A stretch of DNA of 64,000 nt from Ischnura elegans (Eukaryota; Arthropoda; Insecta; Odonata; Coenagrionidae), in assembly GCF_921293095.1 (NCBI RefSeq), contig NW_025791658.1:6448001-6512000 (forward strand), in the 5' to 3' direction. A program made the position numbers and the translations under genes. Of this stretch, positions 1-12,228 are shown one piece after another. Each line of letters begins with the position of its first letter. Position 1 is the first letter of the stretch. The notes below the pieces were generated by a model that searched no databases, was not told the origin of the DNA, and saw nothing but the letters and a program-made list of their open reading frames with translations.

Positions 1-359
1 AGATGACTTTAAGGTCTTACTAGCCGACTAAGTTAGTCACCCTACTAGCATGCTTTAGTGGAAATCTATGAATATAGCTGAAGGTATATAAAAATTAAAT
101 TCCCAGTGGACTATTGCTATACCGTCTGCTAACTTCCAACTGAATGGTTAATGTATAAAGGTATAGGCAAAAAGTCACAGGAATATCCTAATAAAAAATA
201 TATTCTATACAGTCATAAGATATTCTGTTACCAAATGATTCACACTTCCAATTTCTTCCCTAAATTACGGTTGGGCTGCAAAATACTCATATTCAAGGAA
301 AAAAGAAGTGGCATGGTTTTACCACTTCTGAAGTGGTGGATAAAAATATCGGCATGAAA

Positions 360-1640
360 TCTTTGATAACCAGAAAAAAAACTAGTGTGATCTGGATGCC
401 CACTATCTGTCATCACTCTTCAGAACTACAACAGCAAATTGCAACACAAGAGGTATTAAAGTTTAGTTGCGCTGTATCTAAGCCGCATTGATTTCCTTTA
501 TAGAGTTTACTTCTCAATACCATATCATATCCCGTTTTTATCTGTTACTATGTATATTATGACATGATTCACTGTTAAACCTAACCAAGCAAAGTTGCTA
601 AGCCCACAAAAATAAACGAATAAGACAGTACGTATTTCAAGGTATAGCACCAATTCTGTATTATTCTATTCTGTATTAAATTTCGATCAGAACCCAAGCT
701 AATGTTTGCACTCACTTCACAGAGGTTAAGTATAAAATACAATCTTACACCCCTCCTCCTATCTTAGCTCTGGTGTAACTGCATGTGATAGCATCCGTTT
801 CATCATGTTGAGAATGACATTTGAGTGTCGAAAATAAAATTGGTGCTGGAATACTGTATAAAAGCGTAAAAATTACTATTGCCGTTGAATATTTTGACAT
901 GAGCATCATATTTCTACCAAACCATGCCAAAAACGATTTCATACAGTCATTTCACCGAATTCCACCAAAACGTTTCATAAAAACACAGCCCATAGATAGG
1001 CCTGAAACCTTCATTAACTAGAAAAAAGCTAGCGTGGACAGGATGCCCACTATCATAATTCTTCAGAAGTACAACATCAAACTGTCCCCCTTAAGGTGCT
1101 AAAATTGAGTTGTGCTGTAACTTAGCTGCATTGATTTCTTTTATAGAGTTTAATTCTGAATTCCATATTACATCCTATTCTTTTCAAATTCCAAAGTATT
1201 TTCTGACATAATTCAGTCTTAAACCAAGCTTAGCCAAGTACAGTTGTTAAGCCCACAAAAATAAACAAATAAGGCAGTGGGAGTTTCAAAGTTTAGTGCT
1301 AATTCTGTAAGATAAATAATTTTCGGAACCGAAGCTAATGTTTGCACTCATTTCACTGAGAGGAATTGTAAAATACATTCATACACCCCTCCTCAAATCA
1401 TAGCTCTGTTATAACTGCATGTGATATGGTCTGTTTCATCACGTTAAGAATGACATACCAGTGTCGAAAATAAAGTTGGTGGTGGAGTTGTGAATAAAAT
1501 TGTGAATATTCCATTTGGTGTTGAATATTATAATATGGACATGCCGTATTTATACCAAACGAAGCCGGAAACAATTTCATATAGTCATTTCACCGAATTC
1601 CACCCAAAGGTTTCATACATACACAGCCCCTAGATGTACA
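360..1640. repeat. Diverged tandem duplication, two units of about 640 bp
   Basis: Two consecutive units (about 360-1005 and 1006-1640) align along their length. Anchors such as 'gcccacaaaaataaac' recur at 602 and 1251, and 'ttcaccgaattccacc' at 951 and 1589, giving a period of 638-649. By eye the units are roughly 80% alike. No coding frame is shared between them. The block lies downstream of gene A exon 5, so it is probably inside gene A's last intron. It could be an old non-autonomous element or a local duplication; I recognise no family. Confidence 0.75.
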
Positions 1641-2131
1641 GGCACTGGTATCACATGCTAAGCACCCTTGATGGATGATTAATAATTAGAAATTTATTCC
1701 TAAACACTGGTTGTATAGGATAAACATTGACTAAATTAAGGAGGAGACCTCATACGAATCCTTCACTGCCATAAATGCTGTATGTCACTAAATCCTATAT
1801 GAAATTTTACAAGCCAATGGCCAAACTAGTTAAATAGCGATTGACTTCAGAAGAAAATATTTTACACAAAAAAACTTAAACTATACACAAATGTAAAAAG
1901 AAATGAAAATAATTATAAAAATACATTAAATTTTACATTATTAGAAATCAATAACTATGCAAAAGTGTACTTATATCTTTATAAAGAAAAAAATTCTCCC
2001 ATTCAAAGACATGTACACTTAAGTAAACAAAAATTATGCGTGGATTACTAACTTATGTTCTTCATCCTTCAAAAAAGTTCAAAAAACTATTTCATGTGCA
2101 TATATCATTGCAATCCCTTAAGTGTACTCAC

Positions 2132-2207
2132 CCGGAGGCCCTAGAGTCATAGAGTCAATGGTCATTTTACAGCTATTAAAAAGTTTTTCATCCTCGGTAA
2201 ATGCAGG
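2132..2207 (-). CDS. Gene A exon 5 (ZAD zinc-finger gene, linker exon)
   Basis: This is a 76-bp internal exon with acceptor tttcag before 2207 and donor gtgagt after 2132. It encodes 25 residues (PAFTEDEKLFNS...) plus one base, so it ends in phase 1. The paralogous exon in gene B (49192-49264) has the same acceptor context, donor and phase and is one codon shorter. In gene B the next exon is the zinc-finger exon, which begins with the two bases this phase needs. Gene A's own finger exon would therefore lie left of position 1 and is not seen. The short acidic linker has no recognised domain. Confidence 0.75.
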
Positions 2208-3766
2208 CTGAAAGGAAGAATCAACATATTAATCATGACTGCACAAGAGAATTAGCATTATTTTAGGAAATTAACAACTACAACTGAATAAAAAACCATA
2301 TTAGATCAAAATTTGATTTTTCCCCAGAAATATTTTGTTTTACAAAATGGAACTTTCTTCTATGCATTTAAGAACGAGGCAATCTTTTCGTAAAGCAAAA
2401 CATCGCTCCAAGCAAAGTAAATCTCAGAGTAAACAAAACAACACTCTTCTGTTTTGGCCCAACATAAAACTGGAAGAAGCCGTACTCATTTAAAAGGAAA
2501 CATTTAATTCATTGTTCTCCCAACCTTGGTCCTAAACAATTCCACAGAAATAATTAGTATTACAAAATTGAAATTTCTTCTACACAGTCACAGCAATCAA
2601 CTGCACTTTCTCATTTCCTTCAACAAAGAGAGAGCCTTTGAATTACGTTCATTCTAAATTGAGCAATTACTCTACCATTGATGTAATTTTTTTCGACAAT
2701 TGTTATCATCAACTTAGTATTCCAACGATTCATTCAAAATGTAGAAATTTTTTATATCTTATCGTGGTTCCATTTCCCAGTTGAAAATTTGTCTCTCTCC
2801 AGAGAATGGAGATCCATTTAAAATATTAACAACCCTGAAAAGGTAATAATTCCTGTGCTGCAAAGAATTAAGGCAAAATTTTGAAACAAGGCAGTCATTT
2901 TTTTAAAGTAACACATCACAGTCAACAAAGTAAATCTCAGTGTAAACAAAACAACGACTCTTTTGCTTTGGCCCATCATACAAGTGGGATAAGTCGTTCT
3001 TATTTAAGAAATCATTCAATAAATTAACCAGAGTGAGTACCACGTTGGGTCTGGACCATCATCTGAACAGGAATTGGTTACCTATGCATACAACAGTGGT
3101 CAGTTATGCTACCACCAGATTACAGAAAGCACTGTTGTTGAGGCCATAATTTGATGGGGGTAGGAAGAAAGAATGAAATGATCATTTTGGAGCAGTGAGA
3201 GTGATAATGCACACCCAAAAAGCTTCGGCAGAGAGGAGGAGATATTCAAGGAAGATAAGTTAAATTATTGGTAAAGTTATGCAATTTCCCCTTTGGCTTC
3301 ATTTGTTACTGTAGTGCGTAGCACAGCTACAGAACTACCTATTGTGTTCACATCTATCCTTGTCATCTGGTGCTCTGAAGGCAAAGGATGCAGGTTGATA
3401 ATGTGCCAACCTTGCAAGTTTTCACTGACCCAGCTCAATCAGTTAAGTGGGTTTTGCTGACATTAAGTTCTACACCCCACTCTTATCTCCACACATAAAA
3501 GTTTTTCAATTCCAACGACTTAGTTTAAAAGTTAGAGTGAGCATAATTTGCAATTTATGACATCTCCATCATAAAAAAAATGTATTTCACTGCTAATTCT
3601 GGAGAAAAGGACAAACATACATGTAATGAAGAAAATGGAGCTGATTACACCACTTTGTGGGACAAAAGATATATGCTTCAGCTAAATGATGCTAGCAATT
3701 TTCCACCAAGGATAAATTTGTATCAGAGTACAACTGAATCACTAAACAATGCAAAAGTACACTTAC

Positions 3767-3886
3767 CAAGTCATCATTTGCCAGAGGGTCCGAAGCCTCA
3801 CTTATGATGCCAGCTGTGTTCGGTGAGTTAAATGCAGGATAATTCCCTCCACAGAGGAGCTGTTCATTCTCCTCTTTCACATTAAG
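3767..3886 (-). CDS. Gene A exon 4 (linker exon with VKEE motif)
   Basis: This is a 120-bp, phase-0 exon of 40 residues, bounded by acceptor ttctag and donor gtaagt. It begins LNVKEENEQL and ends ASDPLANDDL. The VKEE sequence fits the sumoylation consensus (hydrophobic-K-x-E), which is common in the linkers of ZAD/C2H2 repressors; actual modification is inference. Gene B carries the paralogue at 51241-51360, of identical length and phase and with most residues unchanged. That conservation is the main argument that both copies were coding exons. Confidence 0.8.
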
Positions 3887-4254
3887 CTAGAAGAGAATGT
3901 TGAGTGTCAATATATAAAAGCAATATAATAACCTTTAAATACTTTTTAAATTGATAATAAAGAAAAAATTGTCCTATACCGGAGACGCACAACATTTCTG
4001 TCAGAAGATTAGTGATGTCGTACAATGAAGATTGACTTACATGGCAAAAGATTAAGATCTCAAAGGTTTTGCTATATATGTATTGTAGAACTGGTAAAGT
4101 TGTACAACAGAAGCTTGCACATTTGATGGTGACTTCTCACACAAATGCATGCATATATACTAAAGGCAAACATACTTTTCTCATACCACTTAGAAGTTTC
4201 CTAAACTGATAGTTATTCTAATTTGGTTTCACCACAGATGAGAATAAAACTAAC

Positions 4255-4422
4255 CATAACATTTGCTCTGGGTGATTGGCAGTCTTGCACAGGAATGTAT
4301 ATTTCAGTCATTTGAACTGAGCATGCGAACTGCGGAGTTCCTTCAATTGCATCTGGAATACATTCCTTTGTGTCAGCAGAAGATCCTGCATTGTCATCAG
4401 CTGTCTTCTCTTCCTTGATACT
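4255..4422 (-). CDS. Gene A exon 3 (linker exon with IKEE motif)
   Basis: This is a 168-bp, phase-0 exon of 56 residues, with acceptor ccacag before 4422 and donor gttagt after 4255. The product starts SIKEEKTADDNAGSS and ends CQSPRANVM; IKEE fits the sumoylation consensus. Exon 2 ends in phase 0, so a direct splice keeps the frame. The paralogue in gene B (54855-55022) has exactly the same length. Open frame upstream of the acceptor (to 4488) is intron sequence, judging by the conserved acceptor in both copies. Confidence 0.8.
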
Positions 4423-4545
4423 CTGTGGAGAAAGTAAAAGTGATAAACAGCTCACCTCCAATACAATCAACAAATAAGTCATTCCCACCAGGTGAGCTAT
4501 TCAGTCAGAGCCAACCTTTCAATGGCTAGCTCTGCCATCCTCCTA

Positions 4546-6238
4546 AACCTTTTTTAAGCCAAGCGCTACCAGCCAGCAAGGTACTCAGCTACCTGCTAGC
4601 ATCCTGCGTCCTATCAGCGCTCAGAGCCTCGATTAAGGTCACCTCACAAGGTGGGAGGGGAAACCAGAAATACGTCACACGAAGAGATGTCCTTACCCGT
4701 CGCGTATTCGCGCGCTTTAAAATTTTCACTTTTCATTTAATCGTGAAAAATAGATATCATCATTTAAAAATCTAAAAGCATGAAATACGTACTCCAGGAG
4801 TAATAATCTTTCGATTTAGGCAATAAAAAAATAATAGGAAACCACCCTATTGGAAAGACTGGTCCGACTATGGAAGCCCACATTAAGAAGCACAAGATTT
4901 GCATTAGACTGCCTCACCTACAGAAGCCAGCCATCAAAGCACATAGTAAAATGAAATTGCTTTTGACCATGCAAAACTTCTTTGAGGATCAAGGGGATAC
5001 CGAGACCAATTGAGTAAGGTGACTACGAGATACCGTTGGCAGACAAAATCTTCAACTATGATACAGGATACTCAATCCGCCATGCATGAAAACTTGTTCC
5101 CAATATTATTAAGATGGTGAGAAAAATAACTAGGCAAGATAGACAAAGGCCAATCAGAAATCAGAGAAGGTACATAAACCTAGACTAATTTTTGACCCAG
5201 GCATCCATGCCCAGCAGATGGTGGAACAGTTAGCCATTGAAACGTCGAATCTGGCTGAACAGCCCACCTGGATGGAATCCTGCAACGAATTCATCCATAT
5301 CCTGCACCAGGAAAGCACCAAGTCTTATAAGTGATGCTCATAGGTTCGATGAAATAGTTTTTTTTTTAATCTAATGCATACAATTACATATTAGGGGGGG
5401 ATAAGCCAAGGGGCTTGAGTGCTTTCTTTTCTAAACAGGTTTAGGTACAGAAATTAGGCACAGACAACAAACAAGATCAACTAGTTATTTAGTCGTGAAT
5501 TTTATTTTCTACTCTATGTCAGCACAGAACAGAGACTCATTCATATCCAATGGCCACCAAGTTTTCGTAAATCCCTTTTTTAATTTCTGAACCTAACTCT
5601 CTTAACCTTTTCCCAACTAAAGATGTAAATATACGTGTGGACGTTTCTTGACTCGGGAGACAAGAGCCACATATTTTTGTCGGAGATTTTTCTACACAAG
5701 TGAACGAATGCCGAATACATAGGTTTCCTAGCTCTCCCCCTTTTATGACACTCGCAGGTGCACAACCTCTTTGTTTCCGGACCCAACCCTGTGGGGTTTA
5801 GGCTTTACCCTCAAAATCCGGGAGCAGGTGCCCTGACCCATCATCTTTTATTGCCCCCCCTCTTAGCGGTAAGGGTCATGCAATTGTTAATCCAGTCAGT
5901 TTTCGAAATAAAAATTTGTTCAATAGGGTGGTTTCCTATTATTTTTTTATTGCTTTAATCGAAAGATTATTACTCCTGGAGTACGTATTTCACGCTTTTA
6001 GATTTTTAAATGACAACATCTATTTTTCGCCATTAAATGAAAAGTGAAAATTTTCAAGCGCGTGAAAACGCGACGCTTAAGTATGAATGCCGGGAAATAT
6101 CTCCGTACGTCGTATTTCTGGTTCCCCCTCCCGCCCGGTGAGGTGACCTTGAGGCGAGGCTTAGCGCTGATACGTCGCAGGATGCTAGCGGATAGCTGAG
6201 TACCTTGCTGGATGGTAGCGCTTGGCTTAAAAAAGGTT
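4546..6238. mobile_element. DNA transposon with long (about 310 bp) terminal inverted repeats, TA target site
   Basis: The left arm (4546 to about 4862) is the inverse of the right arm (about 5922 to 6238). Both ends read AACCTTTTTTAAGCC inward, and both are flanked by TA (4544-4545 and 6239-6240). A TA duplication fits the Tc1/mariner group but does not prove it. The middle 1.06 kb has no transposase frame that I recognise, so the copy is non-autonomous. The interior includes a Penelope-like fragment near 5160-5335. Gene B's matching intron lacks this element, so it arrived after the A/B duplication or was never in B. Confidence 0.75.
5160..5335 (+). other. Penelope-like 5' fragment with a hammerhead-like stem
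   Basis: The stretch contains TTAGCCATTGAAACGTCG followed by a CACCTGG...GGAATCCTG segment. The same signature lies on the other strand just upstream of exon 3 in gene A (4480-4545) and in gene B (57003-57095). From memory this resembles the non-coding region of arthropod Penelope-like elements, where a stem closed by GAAAC belongs to a hammerhead motif. There is no coding evidence here; the assignment rests on these motifs alone. Confidence 0.35.
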
Positions 6239-6240
6239 TA

Positions 6241-7145
6241 TTAATACCTTATCAAACGAAGGAAACTTTCCGAACTTAGCCAGTTTTAATAGGTAATTAT
6301 TAAGACATGTTTTCCTGAGCTCTGTACCTCATGCATGCATTGGTAACCTCAGACGATGTATAACTCCTATCCTCTCGTATAGAAACTAGGTCCCTGTGAC
6401 GTCATGCGGAGTGGAATCGCATGGACGCCAATCTGGCCTTTTTCAAATGAGGATAAAATTTGACCCTTGCCATTCGTCTAAACCGGTATTTCAAAAACCA
6501 AATAATTTGTGTATTATGAATACACTAATGGTGGGTAACGAATCGCAATCAATGCCTTTCGTTTTCTTTGATGAAGGAAACTACCCTATTCTCAAGAAAT
6601 ATAAACTAAGAATTGAATTATTTGTCTTTTGAGCATTGTTTACAATTTTTAAATGAAATCCTACGATAAATATTAACTTATATCTCGAGTTCGGTAAAAA
6701 CGTCAACATGGAAATTGTTGCTGCATTAAATGCATTAACATTGACTTTAGAACTTCGTTTAAAATTTGACAATGCTCAGATAAAAATGAGGAATTCAATT
6801 TAAAGTCTATAATCTATGTGCAAGCAACAAATACCCATATGCCAAATACATATGAGCGATCCATAAGTTGACTGGGAGGCAATGCCGCAGGTAGGGTCGT
6901 AAATCCGGAAAGGAGGGAGCACAAAATCTCTCGGAGTCCGAGATAATGTGGAGTCCCCGCTGGGAGGGGTTGAAAAAGGTTGGAGCTGAGAGTATGTGAT
7001 TATCCGCAAGACCCTTCTTAACGAATGTCCCTCAAAAATGTTCCTTACCACGAGAAAGAAGAGTCTCTTGGGGCTCAGTACAGCAGTCATGCTAAGAGGA
7101 AAACTCTGCCGTCTCGAAAGGGTTAGGAAATAAAATCATTTGTAC
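6241..7145. other. Gene A intron 2 sequence, nothing recognised
   Basis: About 900 bp between the long-TIR transposon and the Copia fossil. I find only short open frames without recognisable motifs, and no inverted ends or tandem repeats. Confidence 0.5.
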
Positions 7146-7149
7146 CCCT

Positions 7150-8085
7150 TGCAGGAGAGTCTATCTCAAATAGGGTGAAAGAATTTTCTGCTAAAAAAAG
7201 GAATAAAGGCGGATATACCAAGAGATACACGCCATCCCAAAATGGCATCACTGAAAGAATCAACAGGAAATGTATTCTCTCAGATTCTGAACTACAGACA
7301 AGATTTTTGATCAGAAGCAGTTGATTCGGCAGTTTATACTATAAAAAAATGTCCCATGCTAGCCTCTAAAATTCCATTCAAGCAGAATAGTGGTACAAAA
7401 GAAAACAAAATAATCGTCTCCATGTCTAAATGAAGGATCCTATTGTGATTTATATTCTACTTTATGTTGATGATTTTGCCTGCAGTAGTGATGTAGAATT
7501 AAGTCAGGCAGCTCTGCGAATAACACTGGCGTGACATCAATTAGCATCAGCCCTAGTGAATCTGTTAAAATAGTACCTACTTTGGTATATCACAGGTACA
7601 CCCGATTACAACTTTTTTCCAAGTGAACGATTTGCATTATTCAGTTGTATGTTTTGCTGAGGCTGATTGGGCAGGATAATGATTCATAAGACAGGAAGCC
7701 TACACCTGGTTTTGAAGTGGAAGTATTTGGCTGCACTGTATCGTGGAGTACAATAAAACAGTCACATGTATCACTATCCTCAACAGAAGTGAAATTTTTA
7801 GCTGTATTTGAAGGTGCTTGTGAGACCCAGTGGATAATTCCAATTTTAAAAGGCTCGTGTGTAGATATAAAAAAGCCAGTAGCCATGTTTGAGGACAACA
7901 GTCCCGAATTCATTTTTTGTTGAAACATAGTACAGTAGAATGAAACATATCGGGGTTAAGCATTATTTTCGCTTGGATCTAATGCAGAAAAAGATTTTTA
8001 ATGCAAAATATGGTCAATCCATAGAAGAAAAGGCTGATATGTTTACTTCCTACATTAGGTACAATAATTGTCAAATGTAGGGGGA
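7150..8085 (+). mobile_element. Copia (Ty1) fossil, integrase to RNase H remnants
   Basis: In plus-strand order there are recognisable traces of a Copia pol: the integrase signature YTPSQNG near 7220, the reverse transcriptase YVDD box near 7465, and RNase H with FADADW-like and LSSTE motifs near 7650-7800, ending in a KHIGVKHYF motif near 7950. No LTRs were found beside it. The copy is old, truncated and broken many times. It sits in gene A intron 2 on the opposite strand to the gene. Confidence 0.85.
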
Positions 8086-9644
8086 GGGGGATTAATGCAG
8101 CAATTTGCAATTAGTTGATTGCCATGCAATTCCTCTTATTTTTTCCCTAACCGGTTGGATTTATATTTTCTTGTAATTTAATACAAAAAGTGTAAGCCAT
8201 GATGTATACATATCCTTTCATTTAACTGTTTGAAAAAGGAAAAATCACAACTTGGACTAAGGACATTATAAATATAAATGTGATTAACAAACATATCAGT
8301 ACCTTACAAATAGAATTTCACAACACAAATAATTTTTCAAGGATAACAAACAATTCTTTGCACTAGTTGACCATGAAATTCGTAGAAACCAAACTTCCCA
8401 AATGATATCACCCAACTTTAAGAAATCAAATATAATTTATCAAAAAAATTATCTTACTACATGGTTTTATATGCAAACACATTAAAAATTGTAATTAAAG
8501 AAGTGACATAGATAGTATAAGCAAAATATAAATTTAGTAACAACATCAATGAAAGATGATGCAAATATATTGCTCTAACATAGCAACTAACACATAAAAT
8601 TAACAGCTGCAATGAATGATGTGCCGCTTAATTTTCATAAAGTGTTTTTTTAATTTATAATTTCTCTTTTGATTTTACTGGATATTTTGTATTATAAATT
8701 TAAGTTTTAATCCTACACCACTTTTCAATTTCAAGTATCACTCTTCTGTTTACACAATAACCTTTGAGAATGCAAAATATTTTCTGTAATATCAGCAAAT
8801 ACACTTTTTATGCATGACGTAAACCTCGATAGCTCAAATTTATATAAAAAAAAGAGAGGTCAAAAACAAACGAAATGTATGAGCTTATTTTTCGGACACT
8901 TGAGACTATACTTGAAAACAAAAAAAAATCAACCTATAGGGCTATCACAGTTCATTATTTGAGAGTAAGGGATTTGTTTGATTAATGTTTCATTCTCTGC
9001 CTTTCTTTCATTCCCTGTAGAATGTCTATGGGTACCCAATATAGTTGAGATGATACGTAACTGTAATGACTCAAAAATAAAAAAGCTAGCCATGTAATGG
9101 AATTAGTGGTGTTCATTTGTACGAATCCTGGCTCCCGAATTTTCTTTGTGAGTTACAACCCAGAACAATTGTACTAGTAATTTTGTTTTTTTGATGAGTA
9201 AAAGTGAACATAACATAGTATCTCAGAAACATAGTAACCTCAGCAGTCCATAATTATGTGTAAAACAAAGGTCAAGAAAAAAATGTATTCATGCACATCT
9301 TCGGCAACCAATAAATAAACTACTCTACAACTACACCACAATTCATTATTTAGCAGCTTTTGGTAATGCATTTGTACGTTCATTTTACAATGCTCCGGCT
9401 TGCTGAGCCATTATTTTATGAGGGATAGTGGTACAATACATAGGGTAGCATGCCTTTATGCATAGATCATTGGTGAAATTGCTAGCTATGGCTGATTTGT
9501 AAACACATACTTGCGCCAGAAGACAAAATTCCTTCAGTCGACACCATCGAATCGCCAACTGCAAGTTTTCTAGTACCCTGCAAGGACTCACGGATTGGGA
9601 AACAGTTTGTTGGTAATTGGACTTGTTTCACCATTCCATCGACC
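8086..9644. other. AT-rich intron sequence, nothing recognised
   Basis: About 1.5 kb of AT-rich sequence in gene A intron 2. No frame over about 70 codons carries a known motif, and I see no inverted repeats or tandem arrays. Confidence 0.5.
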
Positions 9645-9820
9645 ATCTCAAGTAAAAATTTCTCCCTTGAAACAGAGCTGATTCTGGGCTGAAACTCCAC
9701 TGAATGCACTCAAACTGCCTTGAAACAACCTTGTCACTGAACTGCACTGCCTTGTCCTCAACAAGAAAAAGAGCACTCAACTGAAACTCTGATGCCATTC
9801 TCCCTTGCGAGTCCATTGCA

Positions 9821-10178
9821 TTTGAACTGCTTCTCCCTTGCTGCATGTGTGCTCCACTGATACTGAGCTGGACAATAGCCTCAGGCCAGGTCGAATTTAT
9901 GGCTCCACTGCATCTCTCTTGCTGAATGTCTTTACTGCCATGCCACAGAGCTGCTGCAGCATTTGCGTATCCCCTCTCCCCCAGAATTTGAACTGCTTCT
10001 CCCTTGCTGCACATGAGCTCCACTGACACTGAACTGGACGGTAGGTTCGTAGGCCAGGCCAACTTAATAACTCCACTGATTCTCTCTTGCCGTATGCCTT
10101 TACTGTCCTGCCACAGAGCTGCTGCAGCATTTGGGTATCCCCTCTCCCTCATGAATTTGAACTGCTTCTCCCTTGCTG
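9821..10178. repeat. Tandem repeat, unit 166-169 bp, two full copies
   Basis: The anchor 'tttgaactgcttctccctt' recurs at 9821, 9987 and 10156. Each unit also contains 'ccacagagctgctgcagc'. The repeat gives long open frames on both strands, which I read as a side effect of the repeat and not as genes. It lies inside the 9647-11943 element, next to its left subterminal region. Confidence 0.85.
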
Positions 10179-10774
10179 CGCGTGTGCTACCCACCGTAAG
10201 TTTTGCCAACATACGGAACCCTTCTACCGGACATATATGCGACCCCTGTTTTCAGCGGCAATGAATTTTTTAAATTTAGCTTTTGGCAACCTGTATATCC
10301 TTTCCTGCGCGTCAAGCTGTCGGTTGCCGTTATTTCTCTCAAGTTGCTAGGAGCGAAAGACGAGTGATGAGCGTGGGTTTTGGCATGAAAAGATTGATGG
10401 CATGAATATTTTCCCGGTACTTCGACGTTTGTTAACGGCAAGAATTAATCGAAATTAAGGTGAAGGGGAGAACGAGGTCGGTGGTGGTGACTGCAGTCAT
10501 AACTGGAGGTAAGCGTTTTAACTTCTCTGATGGCATGTTTATTCCTTCCATGTTTAGCCATGAGAACGTTGACATTGAATTCGTGTTTTAATCCAGGCAC
10601 GTTTAAGGATTTCAAGCTCCTTTTTCGGGGGTCATGCAGCCAATAACGAATTCTTCTTTCGGCGCGTTGGCGACTGCCGTCCACTTTTCCTGCCTCATGG
10701 ATACCCCGGACTGTCCCGTACGAGGAGGATAATACACCGACCGGTCATCAATGCTGCGGATGCCGCGCTGTCCA

Positions 10775-11068
10775 TTTGTCATCCTGCAGATGACCGGACT
10801 CGGTGAGCTCGAGCGGGCTTTCGAAGAAATAAGGAATGCGGGTATGTTTCGCTATAGTGCAATGTATATTTACTGCATATACTTATTAGTTACTGCTGAA
10901 TGTTTTGGAATCTTACGTCCGTTTGTCATCCTGCGGAGAACCGGACTCGGTGAGCTCGTGCGGGCTTTCGAAGAAATAAGGAATGCGGGTATGTTTCGCT
11001 ATAGTGCAATGTATATTTACTGCATATACTTATTAGTTACTGCTGAATGTTTTGGAATGTTACGTGGT
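10775..11068 (+). repeat. Tandem duplication of 147 bp that includes an exon-like segment
   Basis: Two nearly identical copies of 147 bp (10775-10921 and 10922-11068) differ by only a few bases. Because 147 is a multiple of three the plus frame stays open through both. Each copy contains a segment reading TGLGEL.RAFEEIRNAG followed by a gtatgt sequence that could be a splice donor, and an acceptor-like tract with cag lies near 11319. This looks like a recent doubling of an exon and its donor inside the transposable element; expression is unknown. Confidence 0.8.
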
Positions 11069-12228
11069 TTTCGTTTGGAGTTCACACATAGCCTAAGTAA
11101 CGAGTCATCGCTTCGTTTTTCATTTAACTATGATGCAAAGCGCATGCTTCCTCGGTGATAATTTAAGTTTTGCTTTCTATAATTTGAATGGTTCACATTA
11201 ATGCACCATATAACTAATAAGCCAAGTAAAGGAGAGTTTTTCATGTGCAATTTTGCAAATTTGATTTTGAGTTAAGTCGTTTGTGACTCTCATCAGTCAT
11301 GTTTCTTCTCTTTTTCAGGAGCATCTAACTTCCATGACTTCTTTCATTTGGAATATTTTTGTATGTGCTTTTAACAGTTATCAATTTATTGACGTATTTT
11401 CATGTTCTAATAAATTGTGTCTTGAAAAATGTTGTGGTCATTGCAGTTATAATAACTATTGTTGATCGCAATCACCTATCCACCCTTTATCTCTTATCAT
11501 GCATGCAAAATTGTGGGAGAAATCTGTTATGTGATCATCCACTGTTGGCTGGGTTGCGCAAGTTGTTAATTTACTGTGTTTCATATGATTTGACGAGGGA
11601 ATTTTAATGGATTGGGTAGAGGAAATGTATTCAGCCAAACAAGGGAGTTTCAGCCTGGCATACAAGGGAGTTTCAGCCTAGCTATCCAATGGAGTTTCAG
11701 TGTAGCTGGCCAAGGGAGTTTCAGTGTAGCTAGCCAAGGGTGTTTCAGTTTAGTCGGCCAAGGGAGTTTCATTGGAGTAGCTGGAGTTCTTAATTGCACT
11801 GCTACTGCACTGCCATCCCTCTTCCAAACTCCACTGGTTTGTTTCAATTTCAATGCAGTTTCAGCATAGAAGCAAGGCAGTGAGTTTCTAGGTAGTTTCA
11901 GCCCAGTTTCAGTCAAGTCTCAAGGGAGAAATTTTTACTTGAGATGCATGAGAGCCTTTTCAATGCCCTAATATTGTAGACTAACAACGGGTTATTAACT
12001 TTTATCTCTAATCGCGGTCAATATAAGTTATGTTGTAAATATTTGATTTACTAGTTGTATGCAGTCATAGCTCACGATATTTCTCCACTTTATCATCAAG
12101 CGATTGATCAATTACAATATCGAGTTATTCCCTTCGACATTTTACTATAACTAGTAGTATACTATAATAATCTTCCTCATCACTTTGCATCATCCGCAAC
12201 TTATCAGAAATAAATGAAGAGTACTCAC

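Larger units (their letters stand above)
9647..11943. mobile_element. TIR element with CTCAAGTAAAAATTTCTCCC ends and subterminal repeats
   Basis: The ends are inverted copies of CTCAAGTAAAAATTTCTCCC, flanked by AT on both sides (9645-9646 and 11944-11945), a possible 2-bp target duplication. Inside each end the sequence is full of short repeats built on GGAGTTTCAG or its complement (11640-11910 and 9655-9830). The terminal 15 bases resemble those of the 28791-32292 element. The middle holds a 167-bp tandem repeat, a 147-bp tandem repeat and a minus-strand open frame (10445-10684) with an RRIRYWLHDP stretch that faintly recalls PIF/Harbinger transposases. Superfamily is unresolved. Confidence 0.65.

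Noticed and set aside
9628-10212. 194-codon minus-strand frame with repeated blocks
   Set aside because: The repetition follows the 167-bp DNA tandem repeat, and other frames over the same repeat are open too. There is no protein family resemblance.
11612-11916. Repetitive open frames with QGSFS-like repeats on both strands
   Set aside because: They translate the subterminal GGAGTTTCAG array of the 9647-11943 element; both strands are open because of the short repeat.
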